This document shows, in pieces, positions 55,396 through 64,000 of a stretch of DNA of 64,000 nucleotides. The stretch comes from Candidatus Mycobacterium methanotrophicum. GTDB lineage: Bacteria > Actinomycetota > Actinomycetes > Mycobacteriales > Mycobacteriaceae. The stretch's first letter is position 1. The number at the start of each line of letters is the position of its first letter. The stretch is from the NCBI RefSeq assembly GCF_023515995.1, contig NZ_CP097320.1:3410001-3474000 (forward strand), given 5' to 3'. A program made the translations under genes and the position numbers. The notes under the pieces are model-generated. The model was not told the DNA's origin and did no database searches. It was given only the letters and a program-made list of their open reading frames with translations.

Positions 55396-56316
55396 TTACC
55401 AGCCGCGTTCGGCCAGGCGATGCGGCGCGGCGATCTCCTCGACGTTGATGCCGACCATCGGCTCACCGAGCCCCCGCGACACCCGGGCCAGCACATCGGG
55501 ATCGTCGAAGAAGGTGGTGGCCTTGACGATCGCGGCGGCGCGCCGGGCCGGATCACCGGATTTGAAGATGCCCGACCCGACGAAAACCCCTTCCGCGCCG
55601 AGCTGCATCATCATCGCGGCGTCGGCCGGCGTCGCGATGCCGCCGGCGGTGAACAGCGTGACCGGCAGCTTGCCGGCCCGCGCCACCTCCACGACGAGGT
55701 CGTACGGCGCCGCGAGTTCCTTTGCCGCCACGTACAATTCGCTGTCGGACACCGATCCCAGCCGACGGATCTCTGCACCGATCGCACGCATATGGGTGGT
55801 GGCGTTGGACACGTCGCCGGTGCCGGCTTCACCTTTGGAGCGGATCATCGCCGCGCCCTCGTTGATCCGCCGCAGCGCCTCACCGAGATTGGTGGCGCCG
55901 CAGACGAACGGCACGGTGAACTTCCACTTGTCGATGTGGTGGGTGTAGTCGGCCGGGGTCAGCACTTCGGATTCGTCGATGTAGTCCACGCCGAGGCTCT
56001 GCAAAATCTGCGCCTCGACGAAATGCCCGATGCGGGCCTTGGCCATCACCGGGATGGTGACCGCGGAGACGATGCCCTCGATCATGTCCGGGTCGCTCAT
56101 CCGCGACACGCCGCCCTGCACGCGGATATCGGCGGGCACCCGCTCCAACGCCATCACCGCGACGGCGCCGGCGCCCTCGGCGAGGCGGGCCTGCTCGGGC
56201 GTGACGACGTCCATGATGACGCCGCCCTTGAGCATCTCGGCCATCCCGCGCTTGACCCGCGCCGTCCCGGTCTGCGGGCTGCCGGTCGCGCCGTTCGCCG
56301 AAGCGGCGGTATCCAC
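55396..56316 (-). CDS. pdxS: Pyridoxal 5'-phosphate synthase subunit PdxS
   Basis: Condenses ribose 5-phosphate, glyceraldehyde 3-phosphate and ammonia to PLP. 306 aa from the GTG at 56316, chosen because AAGGAGA precedes it; a longer frame begins at 56343. Highly conserved: [20 protein letters not shown], catalytic lysines in [17 protein letters not shown] and [13 protein letters not shown]. Works with PdxT (12-mer plus 12 glutaminases in the family). Confidence 0.96.
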   Translation of the reverse strand: MDTAASANGATGSPQTGTARVKRGMAEMLKGGVIMDVVTPEQARLAEGAGAVAVMALERVPADIRVQGGVSRMSDPDMIEGIVSAVTIPVMAKARIGHFVEAQILQSLGVDYIDESEVLTPADYTHHIDKWKFTVPFVCGATNLGEALRRINEGAAMIRSKGEAGTGDVSNATTHMRAIGAEIRRLGSVSDSELYVAAKELAAPYDLVVEVARAGKLPVTLFTAGGIATPADAAMMMQLGAEGVFVGSGIFKSGDPARRAAAIVKATTFFDDPDVLARVSRGLGEPMVGINVEEIAAPHRLAERGW

Positions 56317-56499
56317 TGCTGATCTCCTTTTGGCTGGTGTCAACCCAGTCTAGTGATGCGGCTGCGCCGGAGAAATGTCAGTACGGGGCCGTCGATATCG
56401 CCGGGCGAGCCGTCCACCGACGCGGGCCACGTCCCCGGTCACCGCGGCCCAGCGTGCGCATGACGTCATCTTACGTCTGGCGATGCAGCAGTAGGCCCG

Positions 56500-57513
56500 T
56501 CAGCGGATGGATTGCAGCGGGCGGGCCCGATCCGGCGCGCCGGCCAGCGCGACCGCCTCGGCAAGCAGTTCAGCGAGCTGCAGCGGATACACCGTCTCGC
56601 CGGCGAGCACCAGCTCGGCGATGTCGGCGGCGGCGCACCAGCGGTGGCAGTGGATGTAGCGGTTCTCCAGCTCGGTCCGCCCGGCGGTGGACGGCTCGAA
56701 CCGCTGGGTGCAGTAGACGAAGAAGAACTCCTCGCTGTCGATCGCCGAGCCGTTGAAGTCGAACACCGCATCGCGCCGCCAGATCGGGCCGATCAGCTCA
56801 GCGGGATCGACGCGCAGACCGGTCTCCTCGGCCAGCTCGCGGGCGGCGGCCGAAGCCAACGGCTCGTCGTCGCCGACTTGGCCGCCCACCGTGAACCACC
56901 ATCGCGGCGCCCCTTCCGGAAGCGACGGGTCAGACCCGCACAGCAGCAACACGGCTCCCGTCTCGTCGAGCAACACCACCCGCGCCGAGGTGCGCCGGAC
57001 GGCCGCGGAGTGATCGCCGCGGCGCAGCGCCTGCGACCGCTCCGCGATCTCGAAATAGCTTGGCAGCGAAGCGGTTCCACCCAAGCGCAGCAATCGAACC
57101 AGGCGTCTCTCGCGCAGCGCCAGCGTGTCGCGGACCGCGTCGTTGTGGAATCGGCGGGCCAGCAGCACCCGCGCTTCGGCGTCGGCCATCTCGGCGATCA
57201 GGCCCGTCGGCATCGATTCCGGATCGACCATCGCCAGCGCGGCCGACAGGTCGTTCTCGCAGGCCTCGCGAGCCTGCCGGGGCGCGCGTTCGGCGGCGTC
57301 GGCCAGCACCGCCAGCTGCCGCCCGCCCGAGCTCGCCGCCACCGCGCGGGCCACCACGGCGCGACGGGCCAACGCGCTGTCGAGGGCCTGCCAGGACAGG
57401 TCGTAGCGCACATGCAACCGGTCCAGCCGGTTCGCGGTCTGATAGCCCCAGGCGCCGAACGCGACCAGCAGCCCCAGCAGCACGGCCAGCGCGACGACCA
57501 GCAGGAATGTCAT
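56500..57513 (-). CDS. Membrane-anchored Nudix hydrolase
   Basis: 337 aa, orthologue of Rv2609c. One N-terminal transmembrane helix (MTFLLVVALAVLLGLLVAFG), a helical domain of about 130 residues, then a Nudix domain with the box GDDEPLASAAARELAEETGL. Substrate unknown. Its start overlaps the pimA stop by 1 nt, so it is coupled to the phosphatidylinositol mannoside operon. Confidence 0.9.
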   Translation of the reverse strand: MTFLLVVALAVLLGLLVAFGAWGYQTANRLDRLHVRYDLSWQALDSALARRAVVARAVAASSGGRQLAVLADAAERAPRQAREACENDLSAALAMVDPESMPTGLIAEMADAEARVLLARRFHNDAVRDTLALRERRLVRLLRLGGTASLPSYFEIAERSQALRRGDHSAAVRRTSARVVLLDETGAVLLLCGSDPSLPEGAPRWWFTVGGQVGDDEPLASAAARELAEETGLRVDPAELIGPIWRRDAVFDFNGSAIDSEEFFFVYCTQRFEPSTAGRTELENRYIHCHRWCAAADIAELVLAGETVYPLQLAELLAEAVALAGAPDRARPLQSIR

Positions 57514-58637
57514 CAGCTGGCCACCTGCACCTTGTTCCCGGCGGCAGCGACCGTCTCGTAGACCCGCATGATCTGGTTGGCCACCACCGACCAGTCGTAG
57601 CGGCGCACCGCGTCGGCGCCCGCCGCGATGTAGCGCTTGGCCAGCCGATCGTCTCCCAGCACCGCGACCAGGCCGGCCGCCAGCGCGGCGCTGTCTTCGA
57701 CCGGCACCAGTCGACCCGCATCACCGTCAAGCAGCACCCGCCGGAACGCGTGCAGATCGCTGGCCACCACCGGCGTGCCGGCCGCCATCGCCTCAACCAG
57801 CACGATGCCGAAACTCTCCCCGCCGGTGTGCGGCGCACAGTAGGCGTCGGCGCTGCGCAGCGCCGACGCCTTGGCGGCGTCGTCCAGTTGACCCAGGAAG
57901 CGCAGGTGGCCCGCCAACCCGCCGGCTTTGCCGCGCACTTCGTCTTCATCGCCGCGGCCCACGATCAGCACCTGGACACTCCGAAGGTGTTCGACCAGGG
58001 CGGGCAGCGCCCGGATCAGCACCGCCATGCCCTTGCGGGGTTCGTCGTAGCGGCCCAAGAACAACACCGTCTTGCCGGGCCGCGGATACCCGGCGAGCAG
58101 TGGCGCGTTGGCATACGAGGCCACGTCGACGCCGTTGGGAATCTCGACCGCGTCCGAACCCAGCGCTTCCATCTGCCAGCGCCGGGCCAGGTCGGAGACC
58201 GCGATCCGGCCGACGATCTTCTCATGCCAGGGCCGCAGCACACCCTGGAAGACCGTCAGCGTCAGCGACTTGGTGGTCGAGGTGTGAAAGGTCGCCACGA
58301 TCGGGCCCTCGGCCAGCCGCAGCGCCCACATCGACAGGCTCGGCGCGTTGGGCTCGTGCAGATGCAGCACGTCGAAGTCGCCGTCGGCCAGCCAGCGCCT
58401 GACCTTGCCGTGTACGGCCGGGCTGAACTGCAGCCGGGCCACCGAGCCGTTGTAGGGAATCGGCACGCCCCTGCCGGCGGAGACGACGTATTCGGGCAGT
58501 AAGACATGCGGCGACGACGGCGCCAGCACGCTGACGTCGTGACCGCGGGCGCGCATCACCTCGGCCAGCTGCAACACATGCGACTGCACCCCGCCCGGCA
58601 CATCGAACGAGTACGGACACACCATGCCGATTCGCAT
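57513..58637 (-). CDS. pimA: Phosphatidylinositol alpha-mannosyltransferase PimA
   Basis: Transfers the first mannose from GDP-mannose to phosphatidylinositol on the inner face of the membrane. 374 aa from the ATG at 58637 (MRIGMVCPYSFDVPGGVQSH). GT-B fold, family GT4: basic membrane-binding region, FLGRYDEPRKGMAVLI, and the nucleotide-sugar motif GGESFGIVLVEAMAAGTPVV. Confidence 0.96.
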   Translation of the reverse strand: MRIGMVCPYSFDVPGGVQSHVLQLAEVMRARGHDVSVLAPSSPHVLLPEYVVSAGRGVPIPYNGSVARLQFSPAVHGKVRRWLADGDFDVLHLHEPNAPSLSMWALRLAEGPIVATFHTSTTKSLTLTVFQGVLRPWHEKIVGRIAVSDLARRWQMEALGSDAVEIPNGVDVASYANAPLLAGYPRPGKTVLFLGRYDEPRKGMAVLIRALPALVEHLRSVQVLIVGRGDEDEVRGKAGGLAGHLRFLGQLDDAAKASALRSADAYCAPHTGGESFGIVLVEAMAAGTPVVASDLHAFRRVLLDGDAGRLVPVEDSAALAAGLVAVLGDDRLAKRYIAAGADAVRRYDWSVVANQIMRVYETVAAAGNKVQVAS

Positions 58638-58668
58638 CAGGTCCCCGCCAATCGGCCCGGTCGCTCGT

Positions 58669-59598
58669 CTAGGCCCATCGCCCGGCTTCTCCTCGGGGCG
58701 TTCCGGCCCGCATCGTCGCCGGGCGCAGATCCGCGAGCCACTGCGGCTGCAGCATATGCCAGTCGGCGGGGTACTCGGCGATGTTGCGGGCGAAGACGTC
58801 GGCCAGCGCCTGGGTGATGGCGCCGACGTCCCCGCCGCAATCCAGCGGCGAAAAGATCTCGATTCGGGTGCGGTCGGACTCATACCAGCAGTGCACCGGC
58901 AGCAGGGCCGCCCCGGTTGACGCCGCCAGCTTCGCCGGACCGGCCGGCATCCTGGTCGGCTCGCCGAAGAAATCGACCTGGACACCGGTGCGGGCGAGGT
59001 CGCGGTCGGCTATCAGACCGACAACCTTGTTGTCCCGCAGTCGTTGGCGCAGCAGCTCGAACGGTGGCTGCTGCCCGCCGGACAGCGGGATAACCTCGAA
59101 GCCCAGACTCTGCCGATAGCCGGTGAACCGCCGGTAGAGCGACTCGGGTTTGAGCCGTTCGGCCACAGTGGTGAACTTGCCGCGAGTCTGGACCAACCAC
59201 ACCCCGGCCATATCCCAGTTGCCGCTGTGCGGCAACGCCAGCACCGCGCCGCGACCCGCCGCCAGCGCCGCGTCCAGATGTTCGTCGCCGACAACCGTTT
59301 TGGCGAGGTCTTCGCCGATCGCGCGATGGTCCATCGTCGGCAACCGGAACGCCTCGCGCCAGTAGCGGGCATAGGACGCCAGCGACGCCCGCATGAGCCT
59401 GTCGGGCACGTCAATCGGCGCAACCCCGATGACGCGGGCCAGATTCTTGCGTAGTTGAGCCGGTCCCCCGTTGCGGGACGCGACGAGCGCCGCGGCGTCA
59501 AAAGCGCTGCGGGCGGCGAATTCCGGCATCGCGCGCACCGCCACCCAGCCGGCCGCATAACCCCAGTCGACGAGCCGGGAGCCGCTGACTAAATTCAC
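58669..59598 (-). CDS. patA: PIM acyltransferase PatA
   Basis: Acylates the mannose of PIM1/PIM2; orthologue of Rv2611c. 309 aa from a GTG that overlaps the pgsA stop by 4 nt. LpxL/HtrB family with catalytic HSGNWD (His-x4-Asp) and ADRDLARTGVQVDFFGE. Lies between pgsA and pimA, matching the pathway order. Confidence 0.93.
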   Translation of the reverse strand: MNLVSGSRLVDWGYAAGWVAVRAMPEFAARSAFDAAALVASRNGGPAQLRKNLARVIGVAPIDVPDRLMRASLASYARYWREAFRLPTMDHRAIGEDLAKTVVGDEHLDAALAAGRGAVLALPHSGNWDMAGVWLVQTRGKFTTVAERLKPESLYRRFTGYRQSLGFEVIPLSGGQQPPFELLRQRLRDNKVVGLIADRDLARTGVQVDFFGEPTRMPAGPAKLAASTGAALLPVHCWYESDRTRIEIFSPLDCGGDVGAITQALADVFARNIAEYPADWHMLQPQWLADLRPATMRAGTPRGEAGRWA

Positions 59599-60260
59599 GG
59601 CTCGCTCTTCCCCGGTTCCTGCGCCCGGCCGGCCGGGGGCATCGGATCGGCCGCACCGGGCGAATGGCGCACCGTGTGCAACCGCTGAGCACAGGTGATC
59701 ATGCTGGCCACCGCGAGCAGCCACATCGCCACGTGCAGCGCCCACGGCAACGGAAACACCGGCAGGTCCGATAATCCCGCTCCGACGAGCACGGTGATCA
59801 ACCGTTCCGGCCGTTCGATGAAGCCGCCGTCGCCGCGCAGCCCGCTGGCTTCGGCGCGGGCCTTGATGTAGGAGATCACCTGCGAGGTGACCAAGCAGAT
59901 CAACGTCGCCACCACCAGCGACGCGCTGCGCATGCCGAAGGCCGCCCACCACGCCAGCCCGCAGAACACCGCGCCGTCGCTGATGCGGTCGCAGGTGGCG
60001 TCCAGCACGGCGCCGAACCGGGTGCCGCCGCCGCTTTCGCGCGCCATCGCCCCGTCGATCAGGTCGAACATCACGAAAAACCAGATCACCAACGCGCCGG
60101 CGAACAGCCGGCCGGTCGGAAACAGCGTCAGCGCCGCGAGCACGGCGGCGGCGGCGGCGACGATCGTGACGCCGTTGGCGGTGAAGCCGGCCCGCAGGAA
60201 CCCCCGAGCCGCCGGTGCGGTGACCCGCGCGACGCCCTCACGCGACAGCAGCTTGCTCAA
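59595..60260 (-). CDS. pgsA: Phosphatidylinositol phosphate synthase
   Basis: CDP-alcohol phosphotransferase making phosphatidylinositol phosphate from CDP-diacylglycerol and inositol phosphate. 221 aa from TTG. Signature D-x2-D-G-x2-A-R ... G-x3-D-x3-D seen as DLIDGAMARESGGG then TRFGAVLDATCDR; several transmembrane helices. First step of the PIM pathway encoded by this operon. Confidence 0.94.
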   Translation of the reverse strand: MSKLLSREGVARVTAPAARGFLRAGFTANGVTIVAAAAAVLAALTLFPTGRLFAGALVIWFFVMFDLIDGAMARESGGGTRFGAVLDATCDRISDGAVFCGLAWWAAFGMRSASLVVATLICLVTSQVISYIKARAEASGLRGDGGFIERPERLITVLVGAGLSDLPVFPLPWALHVAMWLLAVASMITCAQRLHTVRHSPGAADPMPPAGRAQEPGKSEP

Positions 60261-60317
60261 TGGCGCCGACCCTGCTCATCGCTGCGCATCGTCGCCGGCG
60301 CGCTCACGGTTGCCCAC

Positions 60318-60869
60318 TCATGATTGCCGGGCCCACTCGGCAGCCAGCAGACGACGGGTGTCGCGCAGCAGCTGCGGGATCACCTTGGAGTCGCCGATGA
60401 TCGTGATGAAGTTGGCGTCGCCGCCCCAGCGCGGCACCACGTGCACATGCAGATGTTCGGCCAGTGAACCGCCCGCCGACGCCCCCAGGTTCAAGCCCAC
60501 ATTGAAGCCGTGCGGCCGGGACACGTTCTTGATGACCCGAATCGCCTTCTGCACGAACGCCATCAGCTCCGCGCTCTCCTTGTCGGTGAGATCTTCCAGT
60601 TCGGCTACCCGCCGATACGGCACCACCATCAAATGTCCGGGGTTGTACGGGTAGAGGTTGAGCACGGCGTAGACCAGTTCACCCCGGGCGACCACCAGGC
60701 CGTCCTCGTCGGGCAGCTGCGGGATGTCGGAGAACGGCTGCTCGCGGCTGCCGATGTCCTGCTTCGGCGGCCCCTCGGCCAGGTAGCTCATCCGGTAGGG
60801 CGTCCACAACCGCTGCAGGTGGTCGGATTCACCGACACCTCGGTCGATGATCGAGTCGCCCTCAGCCAC
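60318..60869 (-). CDS. HIT-domain Ap4A phosphorylase
   Basis: 183 aa from the GTG at 60869, overlapping thrS by 8 nt. Histidine triad [16 protein letters not shown]; conserved core [17 protein letters not shown]. The M. tuberculosis orthologue Rv2613c is a diadenosine tetraphosphate phosphorylase. Coupling to thrS is sensible since tRNA synthetases make Ap4A. Confidence 0.93.
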   Translation of the reverse strand: MAEGDSIIDRGVGESDHLQRLWTPYRMSYLAEGPPKQDIGSREQPFSDIPQLPDEDGLVVARGELVYAVLNLYPYNPGHLMVVPYRRVAELEDLTDKESAELMAFVQKAIRVIKNVSRPHGFNVGLNLGASAGGSLAEHLHVHVVPRWGGDANFITIIGDSKVIPQLLRDTRRLLAAEWARQS

Positions 60870-62982
60870 GACGCTTCGCCTTGACCAGATCAGCAGTGGG
60901 AGCGGCATTTTCACGATCAGCTATCCACCGGGTAATGGCGGCCACCGCGTCGTCTCGTGGAACTCCGTTGATTTGCGTGCGGTCGCCGAATCGGAAGCTC
61001 ACCGCGCCGGCCTCGACGTCGCGGTCGCCGGCGAGCAGCATGAACGGCACCTTCTGGTTGGTGTGGTTGACGATCTTCTTGGCCATCCGATCGTCGCTGG
61101 AATCCACCTCGGCCCGCACCCCCTGCGACTTAAGCTGCGCGGCGACATCTTCCAAATACGACACATGACCGTCAGCCACCGGGATGCCGACCACCTGGAC
61201 GGGCGCGAGCCACGCCGGAAACGCGCCGGCGTAGTGCTCGGTGAGGACGCCGAAAAACCGCTCGATCGAGCCGAACAGCGCACGGTGGATCATCACCGGC
61301 CGCCGCCGCGAACCGTCGGCGGCGGTGTATTCCAGCTCGAAACGCTCCGGGAAGTTGAAGTCGACCTGGATGGTCGACATCTGCCAGCTGCGGCCCAGCG
61401 CGTCGCGGGCCTGCACGGAGATCTTCGGGCCGTAGAAGGCCGCGCCGCCCGGGTCGGGCACCAATTCCAGCCCGGACTCCGCCGCCACGTCAGCCAGCGA
61501 GTCGGTGGCTTGCTCCCACATCTCGTCGGAGCCGACGAACTTCTCCGGATCCTTGGTGGACAGCTCCAGATAGAAGTCCTCCAACCCGTAGTCGGCCAGC
61601 AACTCGAGCACGAACCGCAGCAGCGATGCCAGTTCGTCGTGAAGCTGCTCGCGGCTGCAGAAGATGTGCGAATCGTCCATCGTGAAGCCGCGCGCCCGGG
61701 TCAGCCCGTGCACCACACCGGATTTCTCGTAGCGGTAGACGGTGCCGAACTCGAAGAGCCGCAACGGAAGCTCGCGATACGACCGGCCCCGCGCGGCGAA
61801 GATCAGCGTGTGCATCGGGCAGTTCATCGGCTTGAGGTAGTAGTCCTGCCCTGGCTTGCGCACGGTCCCGTCGTCGTCCAGCTCGGCGTCGAGGTGCATC
61901 GGCGGGAACATGCCGTCGGCGTACCAGTCCAAGTGGCCCGACGTGTGGAATAGCTGCGCCTTGGTGATGTGCGGGGTGTTGACGAATTCGTAGCCGGCCT
62001 CGATGTGCTTGCGCCGCGAGTATTCCTCCAGCTCTCGGCGCACGATGCCGCCCCGGGGGTGGAAAACCGCTAGCCCAGAACCAATTTCGTCGGGGAAGCT
62101 GAACAAGTCCAGCTCGGCGCCCAGCTTGCGGTGATCGCGACGCGTCGCTTCCTCGACCAACTGCAGATGGCGCTCAAGCGCCTCGGCCGACTCCCACGCG
62201 GTGCCGTAGATGCGCTGCAAGCTGGCGTTGTTCTGATCGCCGCGCCAATAGGCGGCCGAACTTCTGGTCAGCTTGAATGCCGGGATGTGCTTGGTCGTCG
62301 GGATGTGCGGTCCGCGGCACAAATCGCCCCAAACCCGTGCCCGGGTACGGGGATTGAGGTTGTCGTAAGCGGTGAGCTCGTCGCCGCCGACCTCCATTAT
62401 TTCGGCCATCGACTCGGCCCCGACGGACTTGTCGTCGACGAGTTCGAGCTTGTAGGGCTCGCTTGCCAGCTCCTCGCGTGCCTGCTCCTTGGATTCGTAG
62501 ACCCGCCGGGAGAACAGCTGCCCCTCCTTGAGGATCTGACGCATCCGCTTTTCCAGCGCCTCCAGGTCCTCCGGCGTGAATGGCTCTGCGACGTCGAAGT
62601 CGTAGTAGAAGCCGTCGGTGATCGGCGGTCCGATGCCGAGCTTGGCGTCCGGGAACATGCCTTGGACGGCCTGAGCCAACACGTGAGCGGTCGAGTGCCG
62701 GATCACGCTTCGCCCGTCGTCGGTGTTGGCCGCCACCGGGGTGACCTCGGCGTCCTGGGCGGGAATCCAGCTCAAGTCGCGCAGCTTGCCCTCGGCGTCT
62801 TTCACCACCACGATCGCGTCGGGGGCGCCGCGGCCCGGCAGGCCCGCGTCGCGAACCGCGGCGGCCGCGGTCGTCCCGCCACGAACCCGGATCGGGGCTC
62901 GCGGCGATCGGGAGCCCGGCGCAGCCGGGCGCTCCGGGTCGCCGCCATCGGGGCCCGGGGCGGGGTGTGCGAGGGCGGTCAT
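60862..62982 (-). CDS. thrS: Threonyl-tRNA synthetase
   Basis: 706 aa from the ATG at 62982; an open frame upstream to 63072 is not family-like. TGS domain at the start, editing domain with [11 protein letters not shown], class II core with motif 2 [20 protein letters not shown] and motif 3 near [19 protein letters not shown], then the anticodon-binding domain. Essential; first gene of the thrS-HIT-pgsA-patA-pimA run. Confidence 0.96.
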   Translation of the reverse strand: MTALAHPAPGPDGGDPERPAAPGSRSPRAPIRVRGGTTAAAAVRDAGLPGRGAPDAIVVVKDAEGKLRDLSWIPAQDAEVTPVAANTDDGRSVIRHSTAHVLAQAVQGMFPDAKLGIGPPITDGFYYDFDVAEPFTPEDLEALEKRMRQILKEGQLFSRRVYESKEQAREELASEPYKLELVDDKSVGAESMAEIMEVGGDELTAYDNLNPRTRARVWGDLCRGPHIPTTKHIPAFKLTRSSAAYWRGDQNNASLQRIYGTAWESAEALERHLQLVEEATRRDHRKLGAELDLFSFPDEIGSGLAVFHPRGGIVRRELEEYSRRKHIEAGYEFVNTPHITKAQLFHTSGHLDWYADGMFPPMHLDAELDDDGTVRKPGQDYYLKPMNCPMHTLIFAARGRSYRELPLRLFEFGTVYRYEKSGVVHGLTRARGFTMDDSHIFCSREQLHDELASLLRFVLELLADYGLEDFYLELSTKDPEKFVGSDEMWEQATDSLADVAAESGLELVPDPGGAAFYGPKISVQARDALGRSWQMSTIQVDFNFPERFELEYTAADGSRRRPVMIHRALFGSIERFFGVLTEHYAGAFPAWLAPVQVVGIPVADGHVSYLEDVAAQLKSQGVRAEVDSSDDRMAKKIVNHTNQKVPFMLLAGDRDVEAGAVSFRFGDRTQINGVPRDDAVAAITRWIADRENAAPTADLVKAKRRG

Positions 62983-63072
62983 CGACGCGGTCTCCATGGC
63001 TTTGCGGTGTTCAGACGGACCCGACCATGCTATCGGGGGGGCCTCGGTGGCCCCGAGGCCGACGCCACGCAT

Positions 63073-63129
63073 CGAGATCTACGTTTTGCAGAGGAAGCGC
63101 GAGAAGCGACCTGCAAAACGTAGATCTCG
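63073..63129. repeat. Perfect 19-bp hairpin between thrS and an AKR gene
   Basis: CGAGATCTACGTTTTGCAG (63073-63091) and its exact complement (63111-63129) around a 19-nt loop. It lies 90 bp upstream of thrS and 30 bp after the aldo/keto reductase stop, so it may end that transcript or form a structured leader for thrS. There is no T-tract. Its build recalls the hairpin at 44059-44128. Confidence 0.8.
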
Positions 63130-63160
63130 CGGCGCGGCGGGGCCCGCCGGGCCGCGGCAG

Positions 63161-64000
63161 CTAGTTGTCCTGTGCGGCGCCGAGGGAGCCCAGCGTCTCG
63201 AATTCCTCGTCGGACAGCGTGATCTCGGCGGCGGCGACGTTCTGCTCCAGGTGGGCGACGCTGGACGTGCCGGGAATCGGCAGCATCACCGGCGATCGCC
63301 TCAACAGCCAGGCCAGCGCCAGCTGCGAGGGCGTCGCGTGGCGGCCGGCCGCGACCTTCTGCAGCGGACCATCGGGTGCGGCCAGCGGCCCGGCGGCCAG
63401 TGGGAACCACGGGATAAACGCGATGCCCTGCTTGGTCGCGGCGTCCAGCACCGGTTCGGCGGTGCGAGCCGCCAGGTTGTACATGTTCTGCACCGACACG
63501 ATCGGGGCGATCTGCTGTGCGGCGGTGAGCTGGTCGACGTCGACCTCGGACAGGCCGATATGCCGGATCTTGCCTTCCTTCTGCAGCGCAGCGAGCTCGC
63601 CGACCTGGTCGGCCAGCGGGAAGTTGGGGTCAATGCGGTGCAGCTGAAACAGGTCGATGGTCTCGACGCCGAGGCGCCGCAGGCTCATTTCGCATTCCTG
63701 ACGCAGATAGCTGGGGTTGCCCAGCCGAATCCACACGTCCGGCCCGGTGCGCAGCAGCCCGGCCTTGGTCGCGATGACCAGGCCGTCATAAGGGTGCAGC
63801 GCCTCGTGGATGATGTCCTCGCAGATGTAGGGACCGTACGAGTCGGCGGTGTCGATGAAGGTGACGCCGAGTTCGACGGCGCGGCGCAACACCCGCACAG
63901 CCTCGCCGCGATCGGCCGGCGGGCCCCAGACGCCCTTACCGGTCAGACGCATTGCGCCGAAGCCGAGCCGGTTGACCGTTAGCTCGCCGAGGGCGAGGGT
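63161..64000 (-). CDS. Aldo/keto reductase (5' end outside the window)
   Basis: At least 279 codons; the frame is still open at 64000 ([20 protein letters not shown]), so the start lies beyond. NADPH-dependent reductase with TIM-barrel fold: Asp and Tyr in [16 protein letters not shown], Lys in [10 protein letters not shown], His in [12 protein letters not shown], cofactor segment [15 protein letters not shown]. Substrate unknown. This position holds a PE_PGRS region in M. tuberculosis, so it is a local difference. Confidence 0.9.
   Translation of the reverse strand, partial: TLALGELTVNRLGFGAMRLTGKGVWGPPADRGEAVRVLRRAVELGVTFIDTADSYGPYICEDIIHEALHPYDGLVIATKAGLLRTGPDVWIRLGNPSYLRQECEMSLRRLGVETIDLFQLHRIDPNFPLADQVGELAALQKEGKIRHIGLSEVDVDQLTAAQQIAPIVSVQNMYNLAARTAEPVLDAATKQGIAFIPWFPLAAGPLAAPDGPLQKVAAGRHATPSQLALAWLLRRSPVMLPIPGTSSVAHLEQNVAAAEITLSDEEFETLGSLGAAQDN

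Overview
The window looks like the chromosome of a slow-growing Mycobacterium. It is GC-rich, uses many GTG starts and frequent GTGA stop/start overlaps, and encodes mycobacterial hallmarks: pimA, the PatA acyltransferase, PIP synthase, a PGRS glycine-rich protein and a free-standing PE-PPE hydrolase. Its two ends follow the gene order known from M. tuberculosis (Rv2583c to Rv2594c on the left, Rv2603c to Rv2614c on the right). The species cannot be fixed from the sequence. All functional calls rest on recognition of sequence and motifs; no search was run.

Left backbone (1-21190): relA, apt, a peptide-binding-type lipoprotein, secF-secD-yajC, two small secreted Cys-repeat proteins, gabT, a carboxylic acid reductase (car/fadD9 type), a membrane protein, then ruvB-ruvA-ruvC. 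A cluster of toxin-antitoxin (TA) genes sits between the membrane protein and ruvB. It includes a three-gene composite of a DUF433 regulator, a 46-residue YefM C-terminal domain and a YoeB toxin. It also includes a vapC split in two by a secreted-protein gene.

Accessory region (about 21.3-50.6 kb): this replaces the short ruvC-yebC interval known from M. tuberculosis. It holds a dozen or more TA modules in every state from intact to fragmentary. It also holds a 4-kb PGRS gene with no PE domain, two separated ends of an IS607-family element, an IS66 fragment, a CoiA-like nuclease, a kinase/HAD/RmlD operon, a MerR/HspR-like regulator, a sirtuin without zinc cysteines, a second WhiA-like regulator, two nearly identical Uma2 nuclease copies and a PE-PPE hydrolase. 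A block of about 940 bp carrying one TA locus occurs twice (29250-30189 and 44931-45876). The two copies decayed in complementary ways, and the IS607 remnants lie directly beside them. Several TA promoters carry short direct repeats of exactly 10 bp, or palindromes.

Right backbone (50.6-64 kb): a methyltransferase, a membrane protein and a Gly-rich secreted protein. Next is a leftward block of yebC, then pdxT-tesB2-pdxS (vitamin B6 with a thioesterase), then Nudix-pimA-patA-pgsA-HIT-thrS, whose core makes phosphatidylinositol mannosides. An aldo/keto reductase runs off the end of the window. pdxH and a PPE gene, which lie beside pdxS in M. tuberculosis, are absent here.
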